Source: Pedobacter terrae (GTDB taxonomy: Bacteria; Bacteroidota; Bacteroidia; Sphingobacteriales; Sphingobacteriaceae). Taken from it: DNA of 64,000 nt. The notes under the pieces are model-generated. The model was given only the letters and a program-made list of their open reading frames with translations, searched no databases and was not told where the DNA came from. Of this stretch, positions 8,625 to 17,036 are shown one piece after another (position 1 is the stretch's first letter; every line of letters starts with the position of its first letter). Position numbers and translations under genes: made by a program. Location: positions 509,163 to 573,162 of the forward strand of contig NZ_FNCH01000001.1 in the NCBI RefSeq assembly GCF_900100705.1, read 5' to 3'.

Positions 8625-10038
8625 TCTGATTTCCGGTGTACTGACGGGAACTATTCTTGTATACTCCGTTGCATTATTAGTTTTTTATACTTTTATTGCC
8701 TTGTATTCAATCGGCGACACAAAGCGATACCTATATAAAAACGCATTTACTGATTACCGCCTGTTAGCCTCGTCGGCTCAATTTCCTTCGGTGAGCATTT
8801 TGGCGCCTGCTTATAATGAATCGGCGACGATTGTAGAGAACGTTAAGTCGCTCCTTTCACTTTATTATTCTAATCTGGAGGTTGTGATTATTAACGACGG
8901 CAGTAAAGATAACACCCTGGAAACTGTTATTCAGGCATACGACCTGGAAATAGTTGATTTTTATGTCAATTATAAAATTCCAACAAAAGATGTGCGAGGG
9001 GTTTATAAAAGTCGCAATCCGGTCTATAAGAACTTATTGGTGGTCGATAAGGTCAATGGTGGAAAAGCAGATGCGCTTAATGTAGGTATAAACACGTCCA
9101 GTCACGATTATATTATTTGCATTGATGTAGACTGTGTACTTGAGCAGGATGCAATTTTGAAAATGATGAAGCCGTTTCTTGAGGAAACGGATCAAAAAGT
9201 TATTGCCTCGGGCGGGGTAGTTCGTATTGCAAATTCTTGTGTGATTGAAGATGGTAAACTCATAGAAGTTCGATTGCCGGAAAGTTATTTAGCCCGAATG
9301 CAGACACTGGAATATATCCGTGCATTTCTTTTAGGACGTATGGCCTGGTCGCGATTAAACGGGCTTTTGTTAATTTCAGGCGCCTTTGGCGCATTCGATA
9401 AAGCCCTGGCAATTAAGGCCGGAGGATATGATGTGAATACAGTTGGTGAAGACATGGAGTTAGTGGTACGCATGCGCCGGATGATGGAGGAAGCAAAGCT
9501 ACCCTACCGGGTAACTTATATTCCTGACCCACTTTGCTGGACTGAAGCCCCTACTAACAAACTTATTTTAGGAAGACAACGGAATCGATGGACAAGAGGC
9601 ACTATAGAAACGCTAAAGTTTCACCGGGTAATGTTTTTCAATTATAAGTATGGCGTACTTGGACTCCTCAGCTATCCCTACTGGTTTTTCTTTGAAATGC
9701 TGGCGCCTGTAGTGGAGTTCGTTGGGTTTTTCGCTTTCATCATACTAACATTATTAGGCCTGATAGATTGGCACATGTTTGTTGGCTTACTACTATTTAT
9801 TTTAAGTTTCGGGTACATGTATTCAACCTTTGCTATATTCATTGAAGTTGCCACATACAATCAGTACAAAAGATTGAGAGATACCGGAAAACTTATTTTA
9901 GCTGCGTTTTCAGAGCCGTTCTATTTTCACCCTTTTGTGGTCCTATCTGCAATCAGGGGTTACCTGGACTTCATCAGAAAAAAGCATAGTTGGGGGGAAA
10001 TGACCCGACAGGGATTTAACACTAAAAAGAATAGCTGA
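8611..10038 (+). CDS. Processive family 2 glycosyltransferase (polysaccharide synthase)
   Basis: An inner-membrane GT2 synthase of the PgaC/cellulose-synthase-like class. N-terminal transmembrane helix (about 7-32). The GT domain has APAYNE, INDGSKD, the DVD motif (Asp172/Asp174), GAFGAFD, the catalytic GED at 279-281 and QRNRW at 323-327, the Q-x-x-R-W signature of processive enzymes. It ends with several transmembrane segments (about 345-440). It should polymerise a beta-linked sugar chain and pass it across the inner membrane. The sugar cannot be read from sequence; PNAG-like or beta-glucan are possible. No PilZ domain is present, so control is more likely through the upstream receivers and HEAT protein. 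Confidence 0.9.
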   Translation: MIWINLISGVLTGTILVYSVALLVFYTFIALYSIGDTKRYLYKNAFTDYRLLASSAQFPSVSILAPAYNESATIVENVKSLLSLYYSNLEVVIINDGSKDNTLETVIQAYDLEIVDFYVNYKIPTKDVRGVYKSRNPVYKNLLVVDKVNGGKADALNVGINTSSHDYIICIDVDCVLEQDAILKMMKPFLEETDQKVIASGGVVRIANSCVIEDGKLIEVRLPESYLARMQTLEYIRAFLLGRMAWSRLNGLLLISGAFGAFDKALAIKAGGYDVNTVGEDMELVVRMRRMMEEAKLPYRVTYIPDPLCWTEAPTNKLILGRQRNRWTRGTIETLKFHRVMFFNYKYGVLGLLSYPYWFFFEMLAPVVEFVGFFAFIILTLLGLIDWHMFVGLLLFILSFGYMYSTFAIFIEVATYNQYKRLRDTGKLILAAFSEPFYFHPFVVLSAIRGYLDFIRKKHSWGEMTRQGFNTKKNS

Positions 10039-10075
10039 TCCCGAATCTGGTAAAAATGACTTAAAAAGACGATAT

Positions 10076-11335
10076 ATGTTTGAAAAACTGAGCCTATTTG
10101 GATATTATATAATGCTCCTGCTGAATTTACTGGTCGTTCTGCCAGGTAGAGCACAGCAGCAAGACGAAGGAAAAGAGGTGCTTTTTGAACAAGCAAAGAA
10201 GGCCGCATTCGATCAGAAAGATTATAATAAAGCAATTGAACTCACGAAAAGAGTACTTGCAAAAAATCCTGAGGTTATCGAGTATACCATTTTCTTGGGG
10301 AGGCTTTACACCTGGAGCGAAAAGTTGGACAGCGCCCGCAAAACATTCAGATATGTCTTAGAAAAAATGCCAGCACATGAGGATGCCACTTTAGCTTATG
10401 GAAACCTGGAGTACTGGAATAGTAACCCTGCAATTGCTTTGAAAATAATTGAACCAGGCCTTCGGGCCTCCCCAACATCAAGTTCGTTATTGCTATTGAA
10501 AGCACGGGTACTTCATTCTTTGAACCGAGCTCCTGAAGCCGGCCTTGTTCTTTCGCAATTGTTAAAAATCGATCCGAAGAACTCAGAAGCAAGGGCATTG
10601 GCAAACATTATTAAGGAAAAAAGTTCACTAAACAAGATTAACCTAAGCTATGATTACATTTATTTTGACGAACAATTTGAGGATCCCTGGCAAATAGCAA
10701 GTGTAGGATATGCGCGTCAGACCAAATTAGGCGCGATAGGAATTAACCTGAATTATGCCAATCGATTCAATGATAATGGTTTTCAGGCAGAACTGGAAGC
10801 TTATCCCAAAATATCCAAAACCTTTTACGGCTATGTATCGGGCGCCTATTCTGCGAACAAGGGGGTCTTCCCCGGATACAGGGCTAGCTTCTCCTTATTT
10901 GCAAACCTACCTTCCGCCTTTGAAGGGGAAGTTGGTGTCAGGTTTATACATTTTAGTCAAACAAACACCATATACACTCTTGCGCTGGGAAAGTACTACA
11001 AGAATTACTTGTTTAACATACGGACATATCTTACACCATCTAAAAACAATATTGCACAGGCCTACTCAATGAACGTCAGGTACTACTATGGAGGTGCGGA
11101 TGATTATTTAAGTGTAAGCGCAGGAACTGGAATCTCACCTGATGATACCCAGAATAATGTGCTTCTAGATTCCAGTTACCAGCTTAAATCTACAAATCTC
11201 TCAGCAGCATATCGGCACGCGATAAATTTTAAAAACGTCTTCAGTATTGGTTTGACCTGGTTCAATCAAGAATATAAACAACAGAAATGGGGAAATCAGT
11301 ATAACATTAATTTAACTTATCAGTTTAGATTATAA
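10076..11335 (+). CDS. TPR + YaiO-type outer-membrane beta-barrel protein
   Basis: A signal peptide (about 1-26) is followed by tetratricopeptide-like repeats (about 30-185, for example ALAYGNLEYW and ARVLHSLNRAPEAG). A C-terminal beta-barrel (about 190-419) has alternating aromatic strands and ends in Y-Q-F-R-L, near the usual aromatic barrel end. This architecture matches YaiO-family barrels and resembles the TPR-plus-porin plan of PgaA/AlgK-AlgE exporters. Between the synthase and a GH16 hydrolase, its likely role is to carry the new polysaccharide through periplasm and outer membrane. Spacing from the synthase is 37 bases. Confidence 0.82.
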   Translation: MFEKLSLFGYYIMLLLNLLVVLPGRAQQQDEGKEVLFEQAKKAAFDQKDYNKAIELTKRVLAKNPEVIEYTIFLGRLYTWSEKLDSARKTFRYVLEKMPAHEDATLAYGNLEYWNSNPAIALKIIEPGLRASPTSSSLLLLKARVLHSLNRAPEAGLVLSQLLKIDPKNSEARALANIIKEKSSLNKINLSYDYIYFDEQFEDPWQIASVGYARQTKLGAIGINLNYANRFNDNGFQAELEAYPKISKTFYGYVSGAYSANKGVFPGYRASFSLFANLPSAFEGEVGVRFIHFSQTNTIYTLALGKYYKNYLFNIRTYLTPSKNNIAQAYSMNVRYYYGGADDYLSVSAGTGISPDDTQNNVLLDSSYQLKSTNLSAAYRHAINFKNVFSIGLTWFNQEYKQQKWGNQYNINLTYQFRL

Positions 11336-11418
11336 GAATGATTAGCAAAGCTTATTTTAACCTACTGGGGTGAAACACTAATTCTTTTTATTGTATCATG
11401 GTAGTAGCTTAGTTCGCA

Positions 11419-12207
11419 ATGTCCGTATTAAATTCCTTTAAAATAGTAATTGTATTGTTGCTTATGATAGTCGCTTCTACATCTTTTTCGCAAGAATTAT
11501 TTGACAACTTTAGTGGCGAAAAGCTGGATCGCTCCATTTGGAAAGCTGCAAATCGGAAATGGGGCGAGCATGAAGCAGGTATCAGTCACGGAGGAGTGGT
11601 ACCTGCTAATGTGTATTTGAAAGACGGGAAATTGGTGATTTGCGGAAATGGAGATCTGTATACGGGAGCTGTTAAAGGCCATGGACAGTCTCAACGCGTC
11701 GGCGGCGCAATATCTACAAGAAGGCGATTTGGACCTGGACGGTATGAGATTTGTGCAAAAATTGTTCCTAAGCTTGGTGTACTATCAGCATTCTGGACAT
11801 TTTACTATAAAAACAGAGACATGAACCATGAGATTGATATAGAAATTCCAGCTATTGATTCATCAGGAAATTATAATCTCAATTGGGGAACTTTCGCCAG
11901 CTGGAAGGGCCTTTCTGCGGGCGACAATGGCAGTATTAATAAATATCTGGGAAATATAACCGATGGTAACTTCCATATATTTCGGTTCGATTGGTTTGCA
12001 GCAACAGATGGTGAGCCATCAAAAGTAAATTGGTATGTAGACAACAAATTGCTTTATACGTCTTCTGAATCAATTCCAGATAAACCGTCACATTTCTGGG
12101 TAGGGGTTTGGTTTCCCTGGTGGATCGGTTCGGCCGATTTCGAGACAGAATTCATGTTTATAGATTGGGTAAAAATAAGTGCTATCTCCCAAATGTCAGG
12201 TAATTAA
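11419..12207 (+). CDS. Secreted GH16 glycoside hydrolase
   Basis: A signal peptide (about 1-25, ending ...TSFSQ) precedes a jelly-roll GH16 domain. The catalytic E-x-D-x-E is HEIDIE, with Glu138 as nucleophile, Asp140 as helper and Glu142 as acid/base. GH16 enzymes cut beta-1,3 or beta-1,3/1,4 glucans and galactans by a retaining mechanism. At 262 residues it is a single-domain enzyme. As last gene of a synthase operon it probably trims or releases the polymer made by the same operon, as PgaB or BcsZ do in other systems. This would favour a beta-glucan-like product. That last step is inference. Confidence 0.88.
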   Translation: MSVLNSFKIVIVLLLMIVASTSFSQELFDNFSGEKLDRSIWKAANRKWGEHEAGISHGGVVPANVYLKDGKLVICGNGDLYTGAVKGHGQSQRVGGAISTRRRFGPGRYEICAKIVPKLGVLSAFWTFYYKNRDMNHEIDIEIPAIDSSGNYNLNWGTFASWKGLSAGDNGSINKYLGNITDGNFHIFRFDWFAATDGEPSKVNWYVDNKLLYTSSESIPDKPSHFWVGVWFPWWIGSADFETEFMFIDWVKISAISQMSGN

Positions 12208-12683
12208 AAGTGAGTGATTTGTAAACCGGCATTGCGCCGCCTTTGTAGTTCTTGCAGTGTTTATAGCTTTTTGACACCGTAATTTGTAAACCTCAGAGGA
12301 ATGGAACCAAAATCTGCGTTTAGAACACTTCGAAGATATTTGATTTCACCCTAAAAACACAAATGCCGCTGTACTTATCGTATGGCGTATTGTAGACCCA
12401 GACTTACTAAGGTCGAGCCATCAAATTTTATGGACATAAACATGTACGCTATCAATTCCTTAATTCCGAATCGCTGACTAGAAGATTTAGAATCTTCTAG
12501 TCAGCGATTCGATCCCGGCGTAGGTTCCCCTACTGGTGACCGAACCAATCTTCGTTTCCATGCGGTATAGCCATATAAAAAATAGGCGAAAACCAAAAAA
12601 AACTATCTGCTATAAAGAAGGGTCGTACACCAAGTCCGAGTCGAATCTAAAAAATAAGATCATTGAATCTAGATTTACATTTT
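12208..12683. other. Intergenic tail of island 1
   Basis: No gene seen. It holds the perfect hairpin at 12467-12511 and ends where the conserved island right-end sequence begins. Confidence 0.4.
12467..12511. repeat. Perfect 21-bp hairpin
   Basis: Left arm 12467-12487 and right arm 12491-12511 are perfectly complementary with a 3-base loop (tag). There is no T run after it on either strand, so it is not a typical intrinsic terminator. It lies about 260 bases after the GH16 gene and 305 bases before the right attachment core. Possible roles are an mRNA 3' stabiliser, a recombination site or a relic of a small hairpin element. Confidence 0.75.
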
Positions 12684-12836
12684 TTAGTATAAAATGCTAT
12701 ATTTATGTATAGCATTTGCAGCTATTCTCTATTAAATAAAAGGTGCGTTATTCGGGGAGTTCTGATTTCAAACCACTCAAAAATATTGCAAACGTTGATT
12801 TTTACACGAGGTGTAAATCCCAGCGGGATCACAGAA
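12684..12836 (+). repeat. Island right end (attR region), class A, copy 1
   Basis: The final 21 bases (12816-12836) repeat the tRNA-Lys 3' end. The preceding 130 bases are clearly homologous to 38886-39036: both carry tatagcatttgca, ggggagtt and attgcaaacgttgattttta in the same order and spacing. Confidence 0.85.
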
Positions 12837-12865
12837 ATCCTCCAACGAAAGTTGCAGGATTTTTT
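12835..12865 (+). terminator. Terminator hairpin after attR of island 1
   Basis: aaatcctccaac, loop gaaa, gttgcaggattttttg: one mismatch in the stem, then T run. It lies exactly where a terminator follows the two intact tRNA-Lys genes, so it is probably the original terminator of the tRNA displaced by the island. Confidence 0.65.
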
Positions 12866-13419
12866 GTTTAAAAGGATTCCGCTATGCTAAAATCCCAAAG
12901 TCGTTTTTGCCCCTACCCGGGCTGCTCCGACACAGCGATACACCCACTAAACCTTAGGCTAACCTTCTCTTTACCTCTTATTAAGTTATTGTTTACCTGC
13001 CAATTGAAAGCGAGGTAAATCTTCAACCGATCTGATCTAAACCAGGGCTAAAACTCAACCGAAGTAAGTGTAAAGTAGCATGCAAGCAAGTACGAAGCAG
13101 ACCTGGCCGGAAGGTGGCCTAAACGTGGGGTAAATGTGGCGTGAAGGTGGAATGGGAATATTCTTTTTGGAGTTTTTTAATCAGACGGATCGATTTGGAT
13201 GATCATCCCTTTTTGATTATCCTAATATACTAAAATTATGGCTAGCCAAAATGGAATGATTAAAATTAATGGACAAGGGATGTTTTTTTATCGGCTTTAT
13301 GTTTGTTGAAAAAAGATTTCTGAACCACAGCTTTATGGTATTTCATCAACGGGTTAACGTGAGGCTATATCAAAAATATTTATGCTGGCCCACTAAGCAA
13401 ATAATATTTTGAGACGTTG

Positions 13420-13548
13420 TCATTCCCAATTTATTCTTTGATAACTTTCTCTCCAGGTACGGTGATATAAGGTATTGTCGTGATTACCGGAAGACGAAAC
13501 TGCAGCTTTATAAAAATCAGGGTAAGTTCCCCATGCAGCTACAGCCAT
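13420..13548 (-). pseudogene. Relic of an S9 (DPP IV-like) serine peptidase
   Basis: The minus strand gives 42 residues with the hallmark segment of S9/DPP IV peptidases just after the nucleophile elbow: a YPDFYKAAV stretch, then SSSGNHDNTLY and W-x-E-x-Y-Q. The fragment begins without the GxSxGG elbow in frame, and the expected Asp and His region is missing after the stop. It is therefore a short decayed piece of a chromosomal gene. The flanks (12866-13419 and 13549-13725) show no other readable gene. Confidence 0.65.
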
Positions 13549-13791
13549 TCTTGTACATCGGTGAAAACACTGCCGCAAACTATACCTTTGAAATAAACGG
13601 GATGGATAGGCTTAGTAAGTAAATCAGCACACTTTTTAACTGTCTTAAATCAGCTTAATGAGCATGTTTTGCCTACCCTAAATTAATCCAAAACCGAAAG
13701 TCAATCACATATTTTTCCAAATTGAGTGAATAGATCTGAAGAAATTCTTAATTTTCAAAAAAAATCTAATCAACAAAGCGGATTGTTCTTA

Positions 13792-14676
13792 ATGAAAATA
13801 AAATTGTACGCCTATAAAATATTGCTCTTTACATTGCTCATTTTTTGTAAACTAATGGCTTCAGGGCAAATGACAAACCAAAAGTTGGTAAGCACTAATA
13901 AACCTTTTGTTTTAGGCCACATAGATGAAATCCAATCAAAAGCATTAGCGGAGAAAAGAATCCTGAACATATATCTTCCCGAAGGTTATAAACAATGCGA
14001 CACCACAAAATATCCGGTAATCTATTTGCTTGATGGTTCTGCTGATGAAGATTTTATTCATATCGTTGGGCTTGTACAGTTTAACAGTTTCGAATGGGTA
14101 AATCAGGTGCCAAAATCAATTGTGGTAGGCATTGCTACAGTTGATCGTAAAAGAGATTTTACTTTTCCAACATCGATTGAGCGCGATCAAAAAAGCTACC
14201 CCACTACCGGCCACTCTGATCAATTTATTTCTTTTATCGAAAAAGAACTTGAACCTTATATCCAGTCAAAGTATAAAACGAATTCCAATAAAACCATTAT
14301 TGGTCAATCTTTAGGAGGTTTGCTTGCTGCTGAAATTTTAATTAAAAAACCTATACTTTTTAATCAGTACATCATCATTAGCCCTAGTATATGGTGGGAC
14401 AATGGCTCCTTGTTAAACCAGGAATCAAAAATCAACGGAAGTAATTTTAATCAGCAGACTAAGGTTTATATTGCGGTTGGGAAAGAAGGTTTAACACCAA
14501 CCGAAGTACCTCGGGTAATGGAAGTTGATGCAAATTTGCTGGCCGAAAAGATCAAAGGTTTTAAAAATGTAAAAGTGTATTTCGACTATTTACCACAAGA
14601 AAACCATGGCACAATCATGCATCAGGCGGTTTCCAATGCTTTTAAATTTCTATATCCTATCGCTAAAAAGGATTAG
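13792..14676 (+). CDS. Secreted alpha/beta hydrolase, esterase D / IroE-like
   Basis: A putative esterase of the PF00756 type, which includes enterobactin esterases, acetyl-xylan esterases and feruloyl esterases. The signal peptide follows the ATG at 13792 (MKIKLYAYKILL...ASGQ). The frame is open from a GTG at 13726, but the extra 22 residues are polar and would hide the signal, so I prefer 13792. The nucleophile elbow is GQSLGG and a C-terminal His lies in QENHGT. The conserved YLLDG strand is near residue 80. Likely periplasmic or surface; substrate unknown. It stands alone, 122 bases before the next gene, and may share control with it. Confidence 0.82.
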   Translation: MKIKLYAYKILLFTLLIFCKLMASGQMTNQKLVSTNKPFVLGHIDEIQSKALAEKRILNIYLPEGYKQCDTTKYPVIYLLDGSADEDFIHIVGLVQFNSFEWVNQVPKSIVVGIATVDRKRDFTFPTSIERDQKSYPTTGHSDQFISFIEKELEPYIQSKYKTNSNKTIIGQSLGGLLAAEILIKKPILFNQYIIISPSIWWDNGSLLNQESKINGSNFNQQTKVYIAVGKEGLTPTEVPRVMEVDANLLAEKIKGFKNVKVYFDYLPQENHGTIMHQAVSNAFKFLYPIAKKD

Positions 14677-14719
14677 TACCAGTTAAATGCTTCACGATCA
14701 ATATAGACAGTAAATCACT

Positions 14720-14752
14720 TTCGGCTACAAGAAACTACTTTTCGGCTACAAG
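14720..14752. promoter_or_regulatory. Two direct repeats 21 bp apart: likely AraC-family operator
   Basis: ttcggctacaag occurs at 14720-14731 and again at 14741-14752, a period of 21 bp or two helical turns, which is typical for half-sites of AraC-type activators. A near-consensus -7 box, GAACTTTG, lies at 14771-14778. The second half-site would then overlap the -33 region. An AraC regulator is encoded at 15746. Confidence 0.6.
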
Positions 14753-14798
14753 CGTGCAGAAACCAAACCTGAACTTTGTTTCATTAAATGATATCAAG

Positions 14799-15701
14799 AT
14801 GAAAGTATTTGTTACAGGTGCTACAGGTTTCGTAGGAACCGCCGTAGTACAGGAATTATTAGCCAACGGGCACCAGGTTTTGGGTTTGGCCCGCTCGGAA
14901 GAATCAGAAAAAAAATTGCTTGCAGCCGGGGCAGAAGCACTGCGTGGAGATTTAAACGATTTTGAGGGTTTAAAATCAGGCGCTATCGCCTCGGATGCAG
15001 TGATTCATTTAGGGTTTGTCCATGATTTTACAAAATTTGAAGAAATGTGTAAACTTGATGGAAAAGTGATTGAAGCCATAGGTGAAGCTTTAATGGGAAC
15101 AGATAAACCGTTTCTCATCACGTCGGGAACTGCACTTTTTTCAAAAAACGGAATTACAACTGAAAAAGATCTTTCTGTAAACAATCCTTATCCCCGAATC
15201 GCAACAGAAAATGCAGCTGATGCTGTAGCCGCAAAAGGTGTAAAAGTTGCCGTGATAAGACTCTCACCCTCCGTTCATGGTAAGGGAGATGTAATTGGTT
15301 TTGTTCCAACCTCCATTAATATTGCAAAAGCGAAAGGAAAGGCTGCAATGATTAATGATGGTCGTAATTTTTGGCCGGCTGTTAATGTTCTGGATGCAGC
15401 TAAATTGTACCGGTTAGCCCTGGAAAAACCTTTTATAAGCGGAATAAGATATCATGCAGTTGCCGAACAGGGAATTCCGTTTAAAGAAATTGCAGCTTTT
15501 ATCGCCGAAAAATTGCAGCTCCCAATTGTTTCCTTAACAAATGATGAAGCAGCAGCACATTTCGGCTGGTTTGCACATTTTGCAAAACTTGATAACCGGA
15601 CTTCAAGTGAAGCAACTCGGGCAGCTTTAGGCTGGACTCCTCAATACCCAACTTTGATGGAAGATTTGCAAAGTGGTGTTTATTTCCAGGAGGTAAAATA
15701 G
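14799..15701 (+). CDS. Extended/atypical SDR, NAD(P)-dependent epimerase-like oxidoreductase
   Basis: A Rossmann-fold protein of the NAD-dependent epimerase/dehydratase group. The cofactor motif GATGFVG directly follows the start, and the substrate side is of the atypical SDR type (VIRLSPSVHG, RYHAV). The usual Tyr-x3-Lys is not clear: the segment around residue 130-145 reads NPYPRIATENAAD, so activity may be noncanonical. I use the ATG at 14799. An upstream GTG at 14754 would add 15 residues before the Rossmann strand and overlap the operator region. It precedes an AraC regulator by 44 bases and carries the likely operator upstream, so it is probably that regulator's target. Confidence 0.8.
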   Translation: MKVFVTGATGFVGTAVVQELLANGHQVLGLARSEESEKKLLAAGAEALRGDLNDFEGLKSGAIASDAVIHLGFVHDFTKFEEMCKLDGKVIEAIGEALMGTDKPFLITSGTALFSKNGITTEKDLSVNNPYPRIATENAADAVAAKGVKVAVIRLSPSVHGKGDVIGFVPTSINIAKAKGKAAMINDGRNFWPAVNVLDAAKLYRLALEKPFISGIRYHAVAEQGIPFKEIAAFIAEKLQLPIVSLTNDEAAAHFGWFAHFAKLDNRTSSEATRAALGWTPQYPTLMEDLQSGVYFQEVK

Positions 15702-15721
15702 CCTGTACCTTTTAAATTCAT

Positions 15722-15729
15722 TAAATTTG
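15722..15729 (+). promoter_or_regulatory. Possible -7 box of the AraC-family gene
   Basis: TAAATTTG fits TAnnTTTG and lies 16 bases before the ATG. No good TTTG is found at -33, so it is tentative. Confidence 0.3.
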
Positions 15730-15745
15730 ATTAAATATTAAACTG

Positions 15746-16660
15746 ATGTCTGATTCGCCAATAAGAATAAAAACCATCTCTCAATTCCATACTTTACGTG
15801 GCCTCCCAAAGCCCAAACATCCGCTCATCAGTGTGATTAATTTTGAAGATATGGCGCCGGCCCGGGAAAGTGTGAAGCAGCGTTTGATGTTTGATTTTTA
15901 TATGATTTCTGTCAAAAGAGATATGGATCATAAATATAGGTACGGACAGCAGGATTATGATTTTGATGAAGGTGTAATGTTCTGTATGGCACCACATCAG
16001 ATACTAAGTGTGATACGGGAAGAGAATGGCAAAAATCCGTCCGGATGGATGATGATGATCCATCCGGATTTTCTATGGAATACCCCATTGGCGGGCGCGA
16101 TCAAGAAATATGAATTTTTTGATTATTCCGTTAATGAAGCCCTATTTTTATCGGAGGAGGAAGAGATAAAAATTCAGCAGATCACTGATAATATCAAACA
16201 GGAATACCAAACCAACATTGATCAATTCAGTCAGAACATTATTATTTCTCAGCTGGAAACACTTTTGAATTATTCAGAGCGGTTTTATCAGCGACAGTTT
16301 ATTACGCGTCGCAAATCGCATCATCAATTTTTAGAACGACTGGAAATACTGCTCAAAGATTATTTTGAAGGAAATAATCTCAAAGAACATGGCTTGCCAA
16401 GTGTTCGTTTTCTTTCCGAAAAATTCAATATGTCGCAATACTACATGCGGAGTCTTTTGAGAACGTTAACCGGACAAACTACCCAACAGCACATCCACGA
16501 AAAGCTCATAGAAAAAGCCAAAGAAAGACTCTCTACAACTGAACTTTCCGTGAGTGAAATCGCTTATGAATTAGGTTTTGAGCATTCTCAATCTTTTAGT
16601 AAATTATTTAAAGCTAAAACTGATATTTCGCCGCTCGAATTCAGGAAGTCCTTGAATTAA
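15746..16660 (+). CDS. AraC-family transcriptional regulator
   Basis: A 304-residue regulator. A cupin-like N-terminal sensor region spans about 1-190. The C-terminal pair of helix-turn-helix motifs covers about 205-304, with the family signature LSVSEIAYELGFEHSQSFSKLFKAKTD split over two helices and a final P-x-E-F-R. It follows the SDR gene directly. The direct repeats at 14720-14752 are a natural binding site. Such SDR-AraC pairs in Bacteroidota often respond to small electrophiles or aromatic compounds, but the inducer here cannot be read. Confidence 0.9.
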   Translation: MSDSPIRIKTISQFHTLRGLPKPKHPLISVINFEDMAPARESVKQRLMFDFYMISVKRDMDHKYRYGQQDYDFDEGVMFCMAPHQILSVIREENGKNPSGWMMMIHPDFLWNTPLAGAIKKYEFFDYSVNEALFLSEEEEIKIQQITDNIKQEYQTNIDQFSQNIIISQLETLLNYSERFYQRQFITRRKSHHQFLERLEILLKDYFEGNNLKEHGLPSVRFLSEKFNMSQYYMRSLLRTLTGQTTQQHIHEKLIEKAKERLSTTELSVSEIAYELGFEHSQSFSKLFKAKTDISPLEFRKSLN

Positions 16661-16999
16661 AATGATGCTCATTCCTCTGGTTACTTACAGCAGTAAAAGG
16701 TCTGATTTTTTTACTATAAATGTTTGCATTGAGATTAGATATCTGTCAAAAGGAATCGTCAATCTGCATGCTCATAACGGCAGAATGCAAGGTAATATCC
16801 CGCTTCTCACGGCAAGAGAAACGCAGCGACCATTTTTAGACAGTTTTCAATGCTTATAAATTCGCTATCCTATTCCAAAAAAGGAGTAATCTTTAAAAAA
16901 TGCCTAAATTAATAGCGCTGGAATTCTATAATTAATCGTACTCCCGTTTAGGTAAAAATTGATGTTTTTAATTAAAAGAATAATTAAATTTTTTAATTC
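16661..16999. other. Intergenic before araB
   Basis: No gene or RNA recognised. The short frame from 16662 to 16859 has no coherent protein features. The promoter of araB is expected in the AT-rich 3' part. Confidence 0.35.
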
Positions 17000-17030
17000 A
17001 AATAAATAAACGTTAATTAGACATTTATTT
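17000..17030. promoter_or_regulatory. Inverted repeat just upstream of araB
   Basis: aaataaat (17000-17007) and atttattt (17023-17030) flank acgttaatta (17010-17019), which also occurs inverted at 27747-27756 upstream of the galM-like gene. It could be the binding site of the AraR-like regulator at 28515, but the sequence is AT-rich and the match weak. Confidence 0.25.
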
Positions 17031-17036
17031 ATTGTT

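Larger units (their letters stand above)
1775..12836 (+). mobile_element. Genomic island 1 in tRNA-Lys (attL in tRNA, attR at 12816-12836)
   Basis: The 3' end of the tRNA-Lys gene plus 5 bases (1775-1795) recurs exactly at 12816-12836. Between them lie a broken tyrosine integrase next to the tRNA, a fragment of a gene that is intact in island 2, and an eight-gene operon. The approximately 150 bp before the right end (12684-12836) are homologous to the right end of island 2 (38886-39036). This is direct sequence evidence for an integrative element. With its integrase interrupted, it is probably immobile. The boundaries are supported by the core repeats, and the mobile origin follows from known tRNA-targeting integrases. 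Confidence 0.85.

Noticed and set aside
12705..12890. Open frame across the island 1 right end
   Set aside because: It runs through the conserved non-coding end, the att core and the terminator, so it is not a gene.
13081..13160. Repeat-like run with gtggggtaaatgtgg and ggtgg words as a CRISPR
   Set aside because: The units are short, irregular and overlapping, with no spacer pattern.
16662..16859. Short frame after the AraC gene
   Set aside because: No coherent protein features, start overlaps nothing useful, and composition is that of intergenic DNA.
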